Below are positions 16,510-25,128 of a DNA stretch of 64,000 nt, piece after piece. The stretch spans positions 62,001-126,000 of the forward strand of contig JAIEMV010000005.1 of the NCBI GenBank assembly GCA_019751875.1, given 5' to 3'. Source of the DNA: Hyphomicrobium sp. (GTDB lineage: Bacteria; Pseudomonadota; Alphaproteobacteria; Rhizobiales; Hyphomicrobiaceae). Below the pieces are notes generated by a model that was given only the letters and a program-made list of their open reading frames with translations, was not told where the DNA came from and ran no database searches. The position numbers and the translations under genes are program-made. Each line of letters starts with the position of its first letter. The stretch's first letter is position 1.

Positions 16510-17424
16510 ATGAGTGATTTTCAGAAAATTTTCGATCGCGCGCTCCTGCGTCGACGCCGATCTCGCGTCGCGGCGGCGATGGCCGGCCACGCCTTCCTTC
16601 TCGACCGTTTCCGTGATGACGTCGAGGAACGTCTCGCTTTCATTCAGCGTGACTTCACGACGGCCCTTGTGCTCGGAGCCCATGGCGGGGCGATCGGACG
16701 CATGCTCGCCGGTCGAGGCGTCCACTTGATCGTGGAAACGGAAACGATCACCGAACTTCTCCCGGGGCCAACGTCCATCGCGGTGCTCGCCGACGAGGAG
16801 GCTCTCCCCTTCGCAGATGAGAGCTTCGATTTGATCGTCGCCCCTTTGACGCTCCAATTCGTCAATGACCTGCCCGGCACGCTTGTCCAGATCCGCCGCT
16901 GCCTCAGACCTGACGGTCTGTTTATTGGCGGCATGCTTGGCGGCGCAACCCTGCAGGAACTTCGGAGCGCATGGCTTGAGGCAGAGGCCGAGATTTCCGG
17001 CGGCGCATCCCCGCGGGTCGCACCCTTTGCCGATGTCCGCGATCTTGGCGGGCTCCTTCAGCGCGCCGGATTTGCTCTTCCCGTCGTCGATGCCGATGTC
17101 GTTCGCGTTCGCTATCCGTCGCCGCTCGCCCTCATGCACGAACTGCGGGGAATGGGAGCCGGCAATGTGCTCGACGATCGACGCCGTGTCCCCGTGGGCC
17201 GCCGTCTCCTGATGCGCGCCAGTGAAATCTACGCCGAAAAATTCGCCGATGCGGACGACCGCATGCCGGCCACGTTCGAATTGCTGACCATGACCGCGTG
17301 GGCCCCACACGATAGCCAGCAAAAGCCCCTGCAACCCGGCACCGCGAAAACGCGTCTGGCCGATGCGCTTGGCACCACGGAGGGTCGCCTTCCTCGCGAT
17401 CCTTTGAAAGCCTTGAAGCGTTGA
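16510..17424 (+). CDS. SAM-dependent methyltransferase, BioC/NDUFAF5-like
   Basis: A 304-residue class I methyltransferase-like protein. It starts MSDFQKIFDRALLRRRRSR; the SAM-binding glycine loop is VLGAHGG, and the post-I region is DEEALPFADESFDLIVAPLTLQFVNDLPG. This is the alphaproteobacterial relative of mitochondrial NDUFAF5, which modifies an arginine of a complex I subunit, and is often mis-named BioC. Because this chromosome carries bioZ, a BioC role in pimelate synthesis is not needed. Divergent from the ComF gene, a frequent arrangement in the order. The catalytic product remains inferred. Confidence 0.75.
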   Translation: MSDFQKIFDRALLRRRRSRVAAAMAGHAFLLDRFRDDVEERLAFIQRDFTTALVLGAHGGAIGRMLAGRGVHLIVETETITELLPGPTSIAVLADEEALPFADESFDLIVAPLTLQFVNDLPGTLVQIRRCLRPDGLFIGGMLGGATLQELRSAWLEAEAEISGGASPRVAPFADVRDLGGLLQRAGFALPVVDADVVRVRYPSPLALMHELRGMGAGNVLDDRRRVPVGRRLLMRASEIYAEKFADADDRMPATFELLTMTAWAPHDSQQKPLQPGTAKTRLADALGTTEGRLPRDPLKALKR

Positions 17425-17501
17425 AGCGCTGGAGGGCTGGCGCAGCCTCCGCAATCGGGTACGCTCACCATTGAACGAAATCCTTTGCAAAGGACCCGCC
17501 T

Positions 17502-18467
17502 GTGAGCGAGACGAGAGCCCCGCAACGCCCATTCGACGCGCTGATGCTGAGCGTCGGTGATGGGCACTGGCTCTACGTCGAAGAGTGCGGCCGCCGCGAC
17601 GGGATCCCGGTTGTCTTCCTCCATGGCGGACCGGGTAGCGGCTCACAGCACGCCCATCGCGAACTCTTCGATCCCAGCCGTTTCCACGCCATCCTCTTCG
17701 ACCAGCGCGGCGCCGGCCGCAGCCATCCGTACCTGTCGCGCGAGGCCAATACGACCGCCCACCAGATCGCGGACATCGAACGCATCCGCGCCTACTTTGG
17801 AATCGAGCGATGGCTTGTCGTCGGCGGTTCGTGGGGCTCGACACTCGGCCTCGCCTACGCTCAGGCCCACCCGGAACGTGTTGCGGGTCTGGTGTTGCGC
17901 GCGATCTTCCTCGGCACGGACGAAGAAATCCAATGGGCCTTCATCGAAGGCCCGAAGCGTTTCCGCCCCGAACTCTACAAGGCCTTCGTCCACGAGTTAC
18001 CCGTCGCTGAGCGCGCTGATCCTCTAGCGGCGTATGTGGCCCGCCTGTGCGATCCCGATCCAAGCGTCTACGGCCCCGCCGCCCAGGTCTGGAATGCCTA
18101 CGAGCGTGCCTTGTCCGAAATCGCACCCGCGTCTCCCGTTCTGCCGGATCGCGCATCGGCCAAGGGCGCCCGCACGCCGCCGACGCCGATCATGGAAGCC
18201 CACTACATCGCGAGCAGCTTCTTTCTCCGTCCCGGCCAATTGCTTGACGAAACCTGGCGCTTGAGCGGCATTCCCGGCGTCCTTGTCCAGGGCCGCTACG
18301 ATCTTCTCTGCCCGCCTGTTGCCGCCGAAGCGATCGCCGCCGCCTGGGGCTCGCAGTGCCGCCTGCGCTACATCGAGCGCGCCGGCCACGCGATGACGGA
18401 ACCGGGCGTCTTCGATGCCCTGCGCGAAGGGATCGCGGCCATCGCCGATCAGACCTTCGGCAGCTGA
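17502..18467 (+). CDS. pip: Proline iminopeptidase (alpha/beta hydrolase, S33)
   Basis: A 321-residue cytoplasmic serine peptidase that removes N-terminal proline. Motifs are HGGPGSG (41-47, oxyanion region), DQRGAGRSHP, the nucleophile elbow GGSWGS with Ser110, a late Asp in VQGRYDLLCPP, and His in ERAGHAM. The start is a GTG at 17502. It lies 77 bp after the methyltransferase gene on the same strand and converges with xerD with only 2 bp between stops, so the two may share termination signals. Confidence 0.9.
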   Translation: MSETRAPQRPFDALMLSVGDGHWLYVEECGRRDGIPVVFLHGGPGSGSQHAHRELFDPSRFHAILFDQRGAGRSHPYLSREANTTAHQIADIERIRAYFGIERWLVVGGSWGSTLGLAYAQAHPERVAGLVLRAIFLGTDEEIQWAFIEGPKRFRPELYKAFVHELPVAERADPLAAYVARLCDPDPSVYGPAAQVWNAYERALSEIAPASPVLPDRASAKGARTPPTPIMEAHYIASSFFLRPGQLLDETWRLSGIPGVLVQGRYDLLCPPVAAEAIAAAWGSQCRLRYIERAGHAMTEPGVFDALREGIAAIADQTFGS

Positions 18468-18469
18468 CA

Positions 18470-19411
18470 TCAGCGCTTGGCCAGCGGATGATGCTCGAAC
18501 ACGATCCTCTTCAATCGCTCTTCGAGCACATGCGTGTAGATCTCGGTCGTCGAGATGTCGGCATGGCCGAGCAATTGCTGAACCGTTCGCAGATCCGCGC
18601 CGCGATCCAGGAGATGACTGGCAAATGCATGCCGCAGAACATGCGGCGAAACCCGCTCCGGATCGAGCCCCGCCGCATCCGCGCACGCCTTCAATTCCTG
18701 CGCGAAGGCCTGCCGCGTCACATGCCCCTCCACGCCACGTGACGGAAACAGCCACTTCGTCACCAGCATGGGCGCCAGCGCATCCGCAGGATCGGTGCCG
18801 AGTGACAGATACCGGTCGAGCGCCTTCCGCGCGGAGGGATTGAGCGGAACCAGCCGTTCTCGCCCACCCTTGCCCTTGATGGTCAGAACCCGCGGATCGC
18901 CTGCCAGAACGCTGCGCGGCAGCGACACCAGTTCCGACACGCGCATTCCAGTTGCGTACAGCATTTCGAGAAGCGCCTGAAATCGCACCGCCCGCGCCAG
19001 CTCGCGCCCGCTCTTGCCCACGATGCCGCTGGCCGCCGCATCCATCAGCCGGTCGACTTCGGCCACCGACAGCGTCTTGGGCAACGGCCGCCCGAGTTTC
19101 GGCGCCTTCGCCCCGACAGCCGGACTGTCGCCGACAATGCCTTCCGCTTCGAGAAACTTATAGAGTTGTCGCACCGCCGAAAGCCGTCGCGCGCGCGAGG
19201 CCGGCGACAAGCCTTCCCGCCCGAGATACTCCATGTAGGCCGCGATGTCGTCTCGCCGGGCTTTGCGGATATCGATGCCGCGTCCGCTCAGAAATCCTTC
19301 AAAGTCCTGCATGTCGCGTCGATACGCTTCAAGCGTATTCTGTGAGGCTCCCCGCTCCGATGCGAGCATTTCAAGATAAGAGTGGATGTACGTGTGGTCT
19401 CCGCTGGCCAT
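18470..19411 (-). CDS. xerD: Tyrosine recombinase XerD
   Basis: A 313-residue site-specific recombinase that acts with XerC at dif to resolve chromosome dimers. The N-terminal SAM-like domain covers about residues 7-90. The catalytic residues are all present: Arg157 (TGMRVSEL), Lys181 (IKGKGGRERL), His257 and Arg260 (HVLRH), His283 (LLGHADISTTEIYTH) and Tyr292. Length and motifs are those of chromosomal XerD rather than a phage integrase. It is 2 bp downstream of the large exported protein gene, on the opposite side from aroK, a common Hyphomicrobiales arrangement. Confidence 0.9.
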   Translation of the reverse strand: MASGDHTYIHSYLEMLASERGASQNTLEAYRRDMQDFEGFLSGRGIDIRKARRDDIAAYMEYLGREGLSPASRARRLSAVRQLYKFLEAEGIVGDSPAVGAKAPKLGRPLPKTLSVAEVDRLMDAAASGIVGKSGRELARAVRFQALLEMLYATGMRVSELVSLPRSVLAGDPRVLTIKGKGGRERLVPLNPSARKALDRYLSLGTDPADALAPMLVTKWLFPSRGVEGHVTRQAFAQELKACADAAGLDPERVSPHVLRHAFASHLLDRGADLRTVQQLLGHADISTTEIYTHVLEERLKRIVFEHHPLAKR

Positions 19412-19413
19412 GG

Positions 19414-21405
19414 TCAGCCCGCCGCCCGGGGCCAGCCCATGAACAGCGCCTCCAGCGCCAGCTTGCGCGCATCCGCATCGAGACCCGCGCTGCGCAATGC
19501 CCGAATACTGTCACCCAACGAAATAATGTGAGCGCCCTCGGCCCCATTTGGCCCCAGCGACTGCATCGCGAGCAGCACCGTGTGGCCGAACTCCTTCTTC
19601 TTCGCAGCCTCCGCCAGCGCACTCAGCACGCCGGTCTCGGGTAAGAACCCCGTATTCGGCTGCGGAGTGCGGCTGGCGAGATCCCACAGGGGGATCGGCA
19701 CCTGGATCTGCAGCGCATCAAGGACGGTAGCCAGCCGATGCAGTTGTTCCGGCTTGAAACGTCCCCGCGCTGCCATGTCCTCCAGCGCCGCCAGATGCCG
19801 AGATCGCCCTTCGGTGAGTGCGGGATCGGCAAGGTCGGCGAGTGCCAGCCAATGAACGTAGCCATGTCCTGAGTTGCCCGGCGCATCGAGCGTGCTGCCA
19901 AATTCGGCCCATGACCGGGCTCCGGTATAATCTCCTGTCGCCAGCGCCGTCTCGACCGCCGTTTCCGCGAACCATCCGATCTCCGGCACGCGCGGGAGCG
20001 TTGCCGCCGCCGGAGCGATCATCTGCAGCGCCGGCCAATAGACTCCCGCCCGACGCGCATCATCCAGAAACGACCGGATCAGCCGCGCCTTTTTGAGCGG
20101 CGTCTTTTCGTCCTCAGCCGATTGAAACAGCGCCGCATGTTGCACGGCAGCCTGTGCCGGCCCTTCTGCGCCGCCCTCACCACCGGCAAACGTACGGTAG
20201 CCCTGCGCGAGATCGGCGGGCGATATGGCATTTAATTGAGCCGCTCGTTCTGCTGCCGCCAATCGCGTCGCGGGTTCCGTCGCCGTGTCGCGCGAGATGA
20301 TGGCGAGCACGCCTGGTCCAGCTGTCTCCACGAGGGCCCGTGCATCCACCGCCCCGCCAAGTTCCAGGATCCGCCAATCCAGCGGTCCGACCTGTTGACC
20401 TTGGCCGATCACCGGCTTCCCGCCCGACGCGATCGCGTCGATGGCATCGAGCCCGGCGCTCTCCTCCACGCCCTCGTCACGCGCCAGCGCGACTTGCAAT
20501 TGTGCCGATTCCCGCTTGCCCGCGACAGCGGCGCAGTAGGCTCGGACCAGAATCGACTGCCCCTTCAGCGATGCAGGTAGCGACGCCGCCCCTGCGTTCA
20601 TTTCGTCCACCTTTCGGCAACCCCCGTCCTGGTCACCCCGCGCAATGGCCGTCCGCGCCGTCAGCAGAGCCAGCACCGGATCGCCTTCGGTCCCACCGTC
20701 TTTGGCCAGCAGTGCTGATGCTTCGTCGATCAGCCCCAAACGATGCAAGGCTTCCACGCGCACTGCCGTGAACCGCGGGTCCTTCGCGCCCCCACGCGGC
20801 GGAGGCACATCCGACGTAATGAGCCGCCGGAACAGAGCATGCAGCGCTGGCGAACGCGGCGGGATTTCGAGCGTCGCAATCGCCTTCTCGATGCTCTCGA
20901 GCGTCATGCCTTGCCAGAGTTCGTAGGGCAGCCCCGATCCATCGCCCGCCATCACCGGCGAGAGGTCATCGCGCATCACCGTACGCTCGCCCTCACGCAG
21001 TCCCGGCGGCTGCTGCGGCAACGGCTCAGCCGCTCCGTCGTCCAGTGCACCTCGCGGCGACGCCTCCCATCCCGGCGGCTGGTCACTTCGACCGACCGCG
21101 GCCGGCAGAGGTGCCGCCCCGTACGGGCGGGTCTCTGTCGGCGCTCCGGCTGCGGGTGCCGCATCGAGCGGAGCCAGTGATTCGCGTTCAATGGCGCCCG
21201 TCGATGCCTTCTCCCCGGCCGACAACTCGGCCGGCGTAAATATATCGTCTTCCGGGGGAGGCGCCGGTGGAATAGGCTTGGCTGCCTTCGGCCGCGTCGT
21301 CTCGGGCTCTGCGAACGGGCTGGGAATCCCTCCGGCCCATGTGCTTGGAACAGCAAAGATCGCGCACACAGTGATGGCGGAGAGCAAGCGGAGGGGGGAG
21401 CGCAT
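19414..21405 (-). CDS. Large exported helical-repeat protein next to xerD/aroK
   Basis: A 663-residue protein with a signal peptide (MRSPLRLLSAITVCAIFAVPSTWAGG), a Pro/Ala-rich low-complexity stretch at about 28-140, and then a long alanine- and leucine-rich helical region resembling TPR/SEL1-type solenoids (VRVEALHRLGLIDEASALLAKDGG, ALATGDYTGARSWAEFG). No catalytic motif was seen. The protein is probably periplasmic. Homologues sit at the same place, between xerD and aroK, in related genomes as far as I recall, without assigned function. It is 12 bp downstream of a 48-residue membrane protein gene. Confidence 0.65.
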   Translation of the reverse strand: MRSPLRLLSAITVCAIFAVPSTWAGGIPSPFAEPETTRPKAAKPIPPAPPPEDDIFTPAELSAGEKASTGAIERESLAPLDAAPAAGAPTETRPYGAAPLPAAVGRSDQPPGWEASPRGALDDGAAEPLPQQPPGLREGERTVMRDDLSPVMAGDGSGLPYELWQGMTLESIEKAIATLEIPPRSPALHALFRRLITSDVPPPRGGAKDPRFTAVRVEALHRLGLIDEASALLAKDGGTEGDPVLALLTARTAIARGDQDGGCRKVDEMNAGAASLPASLKGQSILVRAYCAAVAGKRESAQLQVALARDEGVEESAGLDAIDAIASGGKPVIGQGQQVGPLDWRILELGGAVDARALVETAGPGVLAIISRDTATEPATRLAAAERAAQLNAISPADLAQGYRTFAGGEGGAEGPAQAAVQHAALFQSAEDEKTPLKKARLIRSFLDDARRAGVYWPALQMIAPAAATLPRVPEIGWFAETAVETALATGDYTGARSWAEFGSTLDAPGNSGHGYVHWLALADLADPALTEGRSRHLAALEDMAARGRFKPEQLHRLATVLDALQIQVPIPLWDLASRTPQPNTGFLPETGVLSALAEAAKKKEFGHTVLLAMQSLGPNGAEGAHIISLGDSIRALRSAGLDADARKLALEALFMGWPRAAG

Positions 21406-21417
21406 GGCCCGTAAGGC

Positions 21418-21564
21418 TCACTCTTTCCGGATTTTGACGCCGGGGACGACCTTAATCTCTTCCCGTTGAACGGGCTCGTACTTCGTCGCCAGCACCCACA
21501 TTCCAGCCGTGAACAAACCGACCAGCGCGCCGACGATGAACAGAAAACGGAAGAGGCTTGGCAT
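21418..21564 (-). CDS. 48-residue single-pass membrane protein
   Basis: A short frame encoding one transmembrane helix (FRFLFIVGALVGLFTAGMWVLA) followed by a charged tail with TKYEPVQREEIKVVPGVKIRKE. Similar small proteins lie upstream of aroK in other Hyphomicrobiales, and the short spacing (12 bp) to the following exported-protein gene suggests one operon. The ATG at 21564 gives a helix right at the N-terminus; the longer frame to 21798 runs into the aroK promoter and is not used. Function unknown. Confidence 0.6.
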   Translation of the reverse strand: MPSLFRFLFIVGALVGLFTAGMWVLATKYEPVQREEIKVVPGVKIRKE

Positions 21565-21796
21565 GTCGTTCGTCCGTTCCCTTGAAAGCGGTTCTGTCCG
21601 TGTAAGTTGGCGCCAATATGTTCGCGCCCGCACAGAACGGTAAACAGTGCTACGGCGCCGGCACAATGGGGGCCGTTCCCTAAGTGACATTTGAAATCCC
21701 GGCCCCGATGAGCAATACACGGGGGCGAACGCATGCGATCGGCAATTCCCCGAAATGTTTGCACGATTCGGGGGCAAGTGAGGCTGTCGGCACAAC

Positions 21797-22378
21797 ATGG
21801 ATCAGCCGAGAGACATGAACAGCATTGAGGCGCTGCTCGCCCGCCTGGGCGAACGGTCGATCGTGCTTGTCGGTCTCATGGGCTGTGGAAAGTCCTCGGT
21901 AGGCCGCCGTTTGGCATCCCGCTTAGGTCTCAGATTCGTCGATGCCGACGAGGAAATCGAGCGCGTCGCCGCCAAGTCGATCGTCGAGATCTTCGCCGAC
22001 CACGGTGAGGCCTATTTTCGAGATGGCGAACGCCGTGTCATCGCCCGCCTTCTCTCCACCGGCCCGCAGGTGCTCGCGACCGGCGGTGGGGCCTTCATCA
22101 ATCCCCATACACGCGCCAACATCCGCGAGCGCGGCGTCTCAATCTGGTTGCGAGCGGACCTGCCGGTCCTGATGCGCCGTGTCTCCAAACGCGATACCCG
22201 ACCACTTCTCAAAAGCGGCGACCCTGAAGCGACCATGCGCGACCTAATGGCCAAACGCTATCCGATTTACGCCGACGCTGACATCACCATTGAAAGCCGC
22301 GACGTGCCGCACGAGGTCATCGTCAATGAAGTCATCGCTGCCTTAAAAGCCAAACTCGCACTGGTTCCGGCTACCTGA
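21797..22378 (+). CDS. aroK: Shikimate kinase
   Basis: A 193-residue kinase that phosphorylates shikimate in aromatic amino acid biosynthesis. The Walker A loop GLMGCGKS is at 26-33, followed by the shikimate-binding DADEEIE, FRDGERR and ATGGGAF segments and the lid arginine in KRDTRPLL. The next start 6 codons in (MNSIEALL) is also possible. It is followed after 34 bp by aroB, so the two catalyse successive parts of the same pathway from one transcript. Confidence 0.95.
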   Translation: MDQPRDMNSIEALLARLGERSIVLVGLMGCGKSSVGRRLASRLGLRFVDADEEIERVAAKSIVEIFADHGEAYFRDGERRVIARLLSTGPQVLATGGGAFINPHTRANIRERGVSIWLRADLPVLMRRVSKRDTRPLLKSGDPEATMRDLMAKRYPIYADADITIESRDVPHEVIVNEVIAALKAKLALVPAT

Positions 22379-22412
22379 GCCGCAGATTGTTTTAGACGGG
22401 ACGCCACCCCTG

Positions 22413-23561
22413 ATGCCCACGCTTGCCCACTCCATGACCGGCCTCACTCGCGCGGAAAAAACGGTTCCCGTTTCGCTCGGAAGCCGCAGTTACAATGTGC
22501 TGATTGGCCCTGGTCTTCTGCAGGAAACGGGGCGCCTCGTCGCCACGCGCATTGGCAAAGGAAAGTGCGGCATCGTCACGGACGAGAATGTCGCCCGGCA
22601 TCATCTCGCGACGCTTGAAGCGTCTCTGAAAGCGGAAAATCGCTTCGCCGGTTCGATTGTGCTGCCGCCAGGCGAGTCGACGAAGTGCTTTGCCCAGCTG
22701 ACAAAGCTCAGCGAAGGTCTGCTTGAATTGGGTCTCGAGCGTGGCGACTTCGTCGTCGCATTCGGTGGCGGCGTCATCGGCGATCTTGCGGGTTTCGCCG
22801 CCGGCATTCTCCGCCGCGGCATCCGCTTCATACAGATCCCGACCTCGCTTCTCGCTCAGGTTGACAGTTCCGTCGGCGGCAAAACCGGTATCAACACTCC
22901 CCAGGGCAAGAACCTGATTGGCGTGTTTCACCAGCCGAGCCTCGTTATCGCTGATACCGACGTTCTGGCCACGTTGCCCGAACGCGAAATGCGTGCGGGT
23001 TATGCCGAAGTCGTCAAATACGGCCTCCTCGGTGACGCCGCTTTTTTCGATTGGTTGGAGAGCCAGTGGAACGGCGTTTTCGGCAACTCCGGACCCGATC
23101 TCAGCCGCGCCATCGAGACAAGTGTCAAAGCCAAGGCGGATATTGTCGCGCGCGACGAATTCGAGACTGGTGACCGCGCGCTGCTCAATCTCGGACACAC
23201 CTTTGGCCATGCGCTCGAAGCCTGGACCGGCTATTCGAGCCGGCTCTTGCACGGTGAAGGTGTTGCCATCGGCATGGCGCAGGCCTTTCGCTTTTCCGAA
23301 AGCGAAGGCTTGTGCCCTCCCGGCACCGCCGCGCGCGTTGCGGCTCATCTCTCAGCCGTCGGCCTTCCGACACGCCTCATGGACATTCCAGGCGAAAAAC
23401 CGGATGCCGATACACTCCTTCGCCTGATGGGCCAGGACAAAAAAGTCCGCGACGGCAAACTGACCTTCATACTGGTGCGAGACATTGGCCAAGCCTTTGT
23501 CGCCCGCGATGTCGATCCCGCCAAGGTCCGCGCGTTCCTCGAACGCGAGATTGCCGGCTGA
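22413..23561 (+). CDS. aroB: 3-dehydroquinate synthase
   Basis: A 382-residue NAD- and zinc-dependent enzyme that cyclises DAHP to 3-dehydroquinate. Recognised motifs are ATLEASLKAENRF upstream, FGGGVIGDLAGFAAG (NAD site), IPTSLLAQVDSSVGGKTGIN, and the zinc ligands in NLGHTFGHALE and HGEGVAIGM. Start at 22413; a second Met lies 7 codons in. It pairs with aroK. A 100-bp gap separates it from the next gene. Confidence 0.95.
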   Translation: MPTLAHSMTGLTRAEKTVPVSLGSRSYNVLIGPGLLQETGRLVATRIGKGKCGIVTDENVARHHLATLEASLKAENRFAGSIVLPPGESTKCFAQLTKLSEGLLELGLERGDFVVAFGGGVIGDLAGFAAGILRRGIRFIQIPTSLLAQVDSSVGGKTGINTPQGKNLIGVFHQPSLVIADTDVLATLPEREMRAGYAEVVKYGLLGDAAFFDWLESQWNGVFGNSGPDLSRAIETSVKAKADIVARDEFETGDRALLNLGHTFGHALEAWTGYSSRLLHGEGVAIGMAQAFRFSESEGLCPPGTAARVAAHLSAVGLPTRLMDIPGEKPDADTLLRLMGQDKKVRDGKLTFILVRDIGQAFVARDVDPAKVRAFLEREIAG

Positions 23562-23661
23562 GCCGTGCATCGTGGCCTGTGGTAACGTGACGGCAACGCG
23601 CGCAACTGCGCCACCACGCACTGCGCTCCTTGCATCCCTCGCTGGCTGATCGAAACAACCC

Positions 23662-24951
23662 ATGTCTGTAGAAATTACAATTACCCTCGCCGTCGTTGTC
23701 TTCCTCCTGCTGCTGTCGGCTTTTTTCTCCGGCTCCGAAACGGCGCTGACGGCAGCATCTCGTGCGCGCATGCATGCACTCGAATCCGACGGCGACGAAA
23801 GCGCTGCGCGCGTGAACAAGCTGCTGGAGCGCCCTGAGCGTCTCATTTCCACGATCCTGCTCGGCAACAACCTCGTGAACATCATGGCGTCCGCTGTGAC
23901 GACCAGCCTCCTCATCAAGCTGTTTGGTGAATTCGGCGTCTTCTACGCGACCATCCTGATGACCGTCTTCGTCGTCGTGTTTTCCGAGGTGCTGCCGAAG
24001 ACCTACGCCATAGCGTATCCCGATCGGATCGCGCTGCTTGTCGCCCCGGTCATGCGCATTCTTATCTTTGTTCTGCGCCCAGCCGTGTATTTGATCGAAG
24101 CGATCGTCACCCTGATCTTGAAACTGACGCCCACGACCAAGGACGACGCCGCCAACATCCTGGCCGCTCATGAAGAGATCCGCGGAACCATCGATCTTCA
24201 GGCGAAAGAAGGCACCGTCTTGAAGCACGATGCGGAGATGCTCGGCGGCGTGCTTGATTTGCGCGATCTTCAGGTCGCCGACATCATGATCCATCGAACC
24301 AAGATGGAAACGCTCGACGCCGACAGCGATCCACAAGACATCATTGACGAGATTCTAAGCTCCCAATACACGCGCATGCCCCTCTGGAAGGACGAGCCGG
24401 AAAACATTGTCGCCGTCCTGCACACCAAGGACCTGCTGACTGCGCTCGGCCGCGTCGGCTGGGATGTCGCCAAGCTCGACATCATGAGTTTCGCGCAGGA
24501 ACCTTGGTTCGTCCCGGACACAACCAGCCTGAAAACGCAGCTCAACCAGTTCCTGAAGAAGAAAGCGCAGATGGCGCTTGTCATCGATGAGTACGGCGAG
24601 GTGCAGGGCCTGATCACCCTGGAGGATATTCTGGAGGAGATCGTCGGCCAGATCGCCGACGAGCACGACACGCATGAGATGTCGATCCGTCCGCAAGCCG
24701 ACGGCACCGTGAATGTCGATGGCACGGTGGCTATTCGCGATCTCAACCGGCACATGGATTGGGACCTGCCCGAAGAAGAAGCAACGACCCTCGCCGGCCT
24801 CGTCATTCACGAAGCCCAGGCGATCCCCGAACCGGGCCAGGTTTTCACGTTCTACGGCTACCGCTTCGAAATCCTGCGCAAGACGCGCAACAAAATTGCC
24901 GCCCTCCGCATTCAGCGCCTCAACCCTCGCGACGAAGACGACAGCGGCTGA
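23662..24951 (+). CDS. CNNM/CorC-family (DUF21-CBS-CorC_HlyC) membrane protein
   Basis: A 429-residue protein. A DUF21 transmembrane domain occupies about 1-190 with three to four helices (LAVVVFLLLLSAFFSGSETAL, VFYATILMTVFVVVFSEVLPK). A CBS pair follows at about 210-335 (VADIMIHRTKMETL, ALVIDEYGEVQGLITLEDILEEIVG), then a CorC_HlyC domain. Relatives are implicated in magnesium/cobalt efflux or ion homeostasis and membrane stability. It is often near aroB in this order. Its 3' end converges with cobT, with a hairpin array in between. A paralogue is found at 48066. Confidence 0.88.
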   Translation: MSVEITITLAVVVFLLLLSAFFSGSETALTAASRARMHALESDGDESAARVNKLLERPERLISTILLGNNLVNIMASAVTTSLLIKLFGEFGVFYATILMTVFVVVFSEVLPKTYAIAYPDRIALLVAPVMRILIFVLRPAVYLIEAIVTLILKLTPTTKDDAANILAAHEEIRGTIDLQAKEGTVLKHDAEMLGGVLDLRDLQVADIMIHRTKMETLDADSDPQDIIDEILSSQYTRMPLWKDEPENIVAVLHTKDLLTALGRVGWDVAKLDIMSFAQEPWFVPDTTSLKTQLNQFLKKKAQMALVIDEYGEVQGLITLEDILEEIVGQIADEHDTHEMSIRPQADGTVNVDGTVAIRDLNRHMDWDLPEEEATTLAGLVIHEAQAIPEPGQVFTFYGYRFEILRKTRNKIAALRIQRLNPRDEDDSG

Positions 24952-24960
24952 CACTCCCAC

Positions 24961-25127
24961 CGCCTTCGGCCGGCTCCCCGCAGGGGCGTCGGAAGGCGCA
25001 ATGCACAACACCGCCTTCCGGCCGGCTCCCCGCAGGGGCGTCGGAAGGCGCAATGCACAACACCGCCTTCCGGCCGGCTCCCCGCAGGGGAGTCGGAAGG
25101 CGCAATCAAAATGTCGGAAGGCGCAAT
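24961..25127. repeat. Array A: three 39-bp hairpin units plus a half unit
   Basis: Units are at 24961-24998 (one base short), 25012-25050 and 25064-25102, spaced about 52 bp apart and separated by the same 13-base linker (CAATGCACAACAC). Each unit folds as an outer 9-bp stem CGCCTTCCG/CGGAAGGCG, an internal loop GCCGG opposite T, an inner stem CTCCCC/GGGG(A or C)G and a GCA loop. The remnant GTCGGAAGGCGCAAT at 25113-25127 touches the end of cobT. The array fills the whole space between the CorC gene and cobT, where transcripts from both sides converge. Confidence 0.85.
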
Positions 25128-25128
25128 C

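Noticed and set aside
16510-17424. BioC of the biotin pathway
   Set aside because: The organism has bioZ in the bio operon and this gene lies by ComF/GrxC, so an NDUFAF5-like role is more plausible.
16450-17844. Upstream extension of the ComF frame to 732 codons
   Set aside because: This part is antisense to the methyltransferase gene and has no similarity to ComF; the normal start MPTRDLK at 16449 fits the family.
18470-19411. Integrase of a mobile element
   Set aside because: Length, motifs and neighbourhood match housekeeping XerD; no flanking repeats or tRNA gene.
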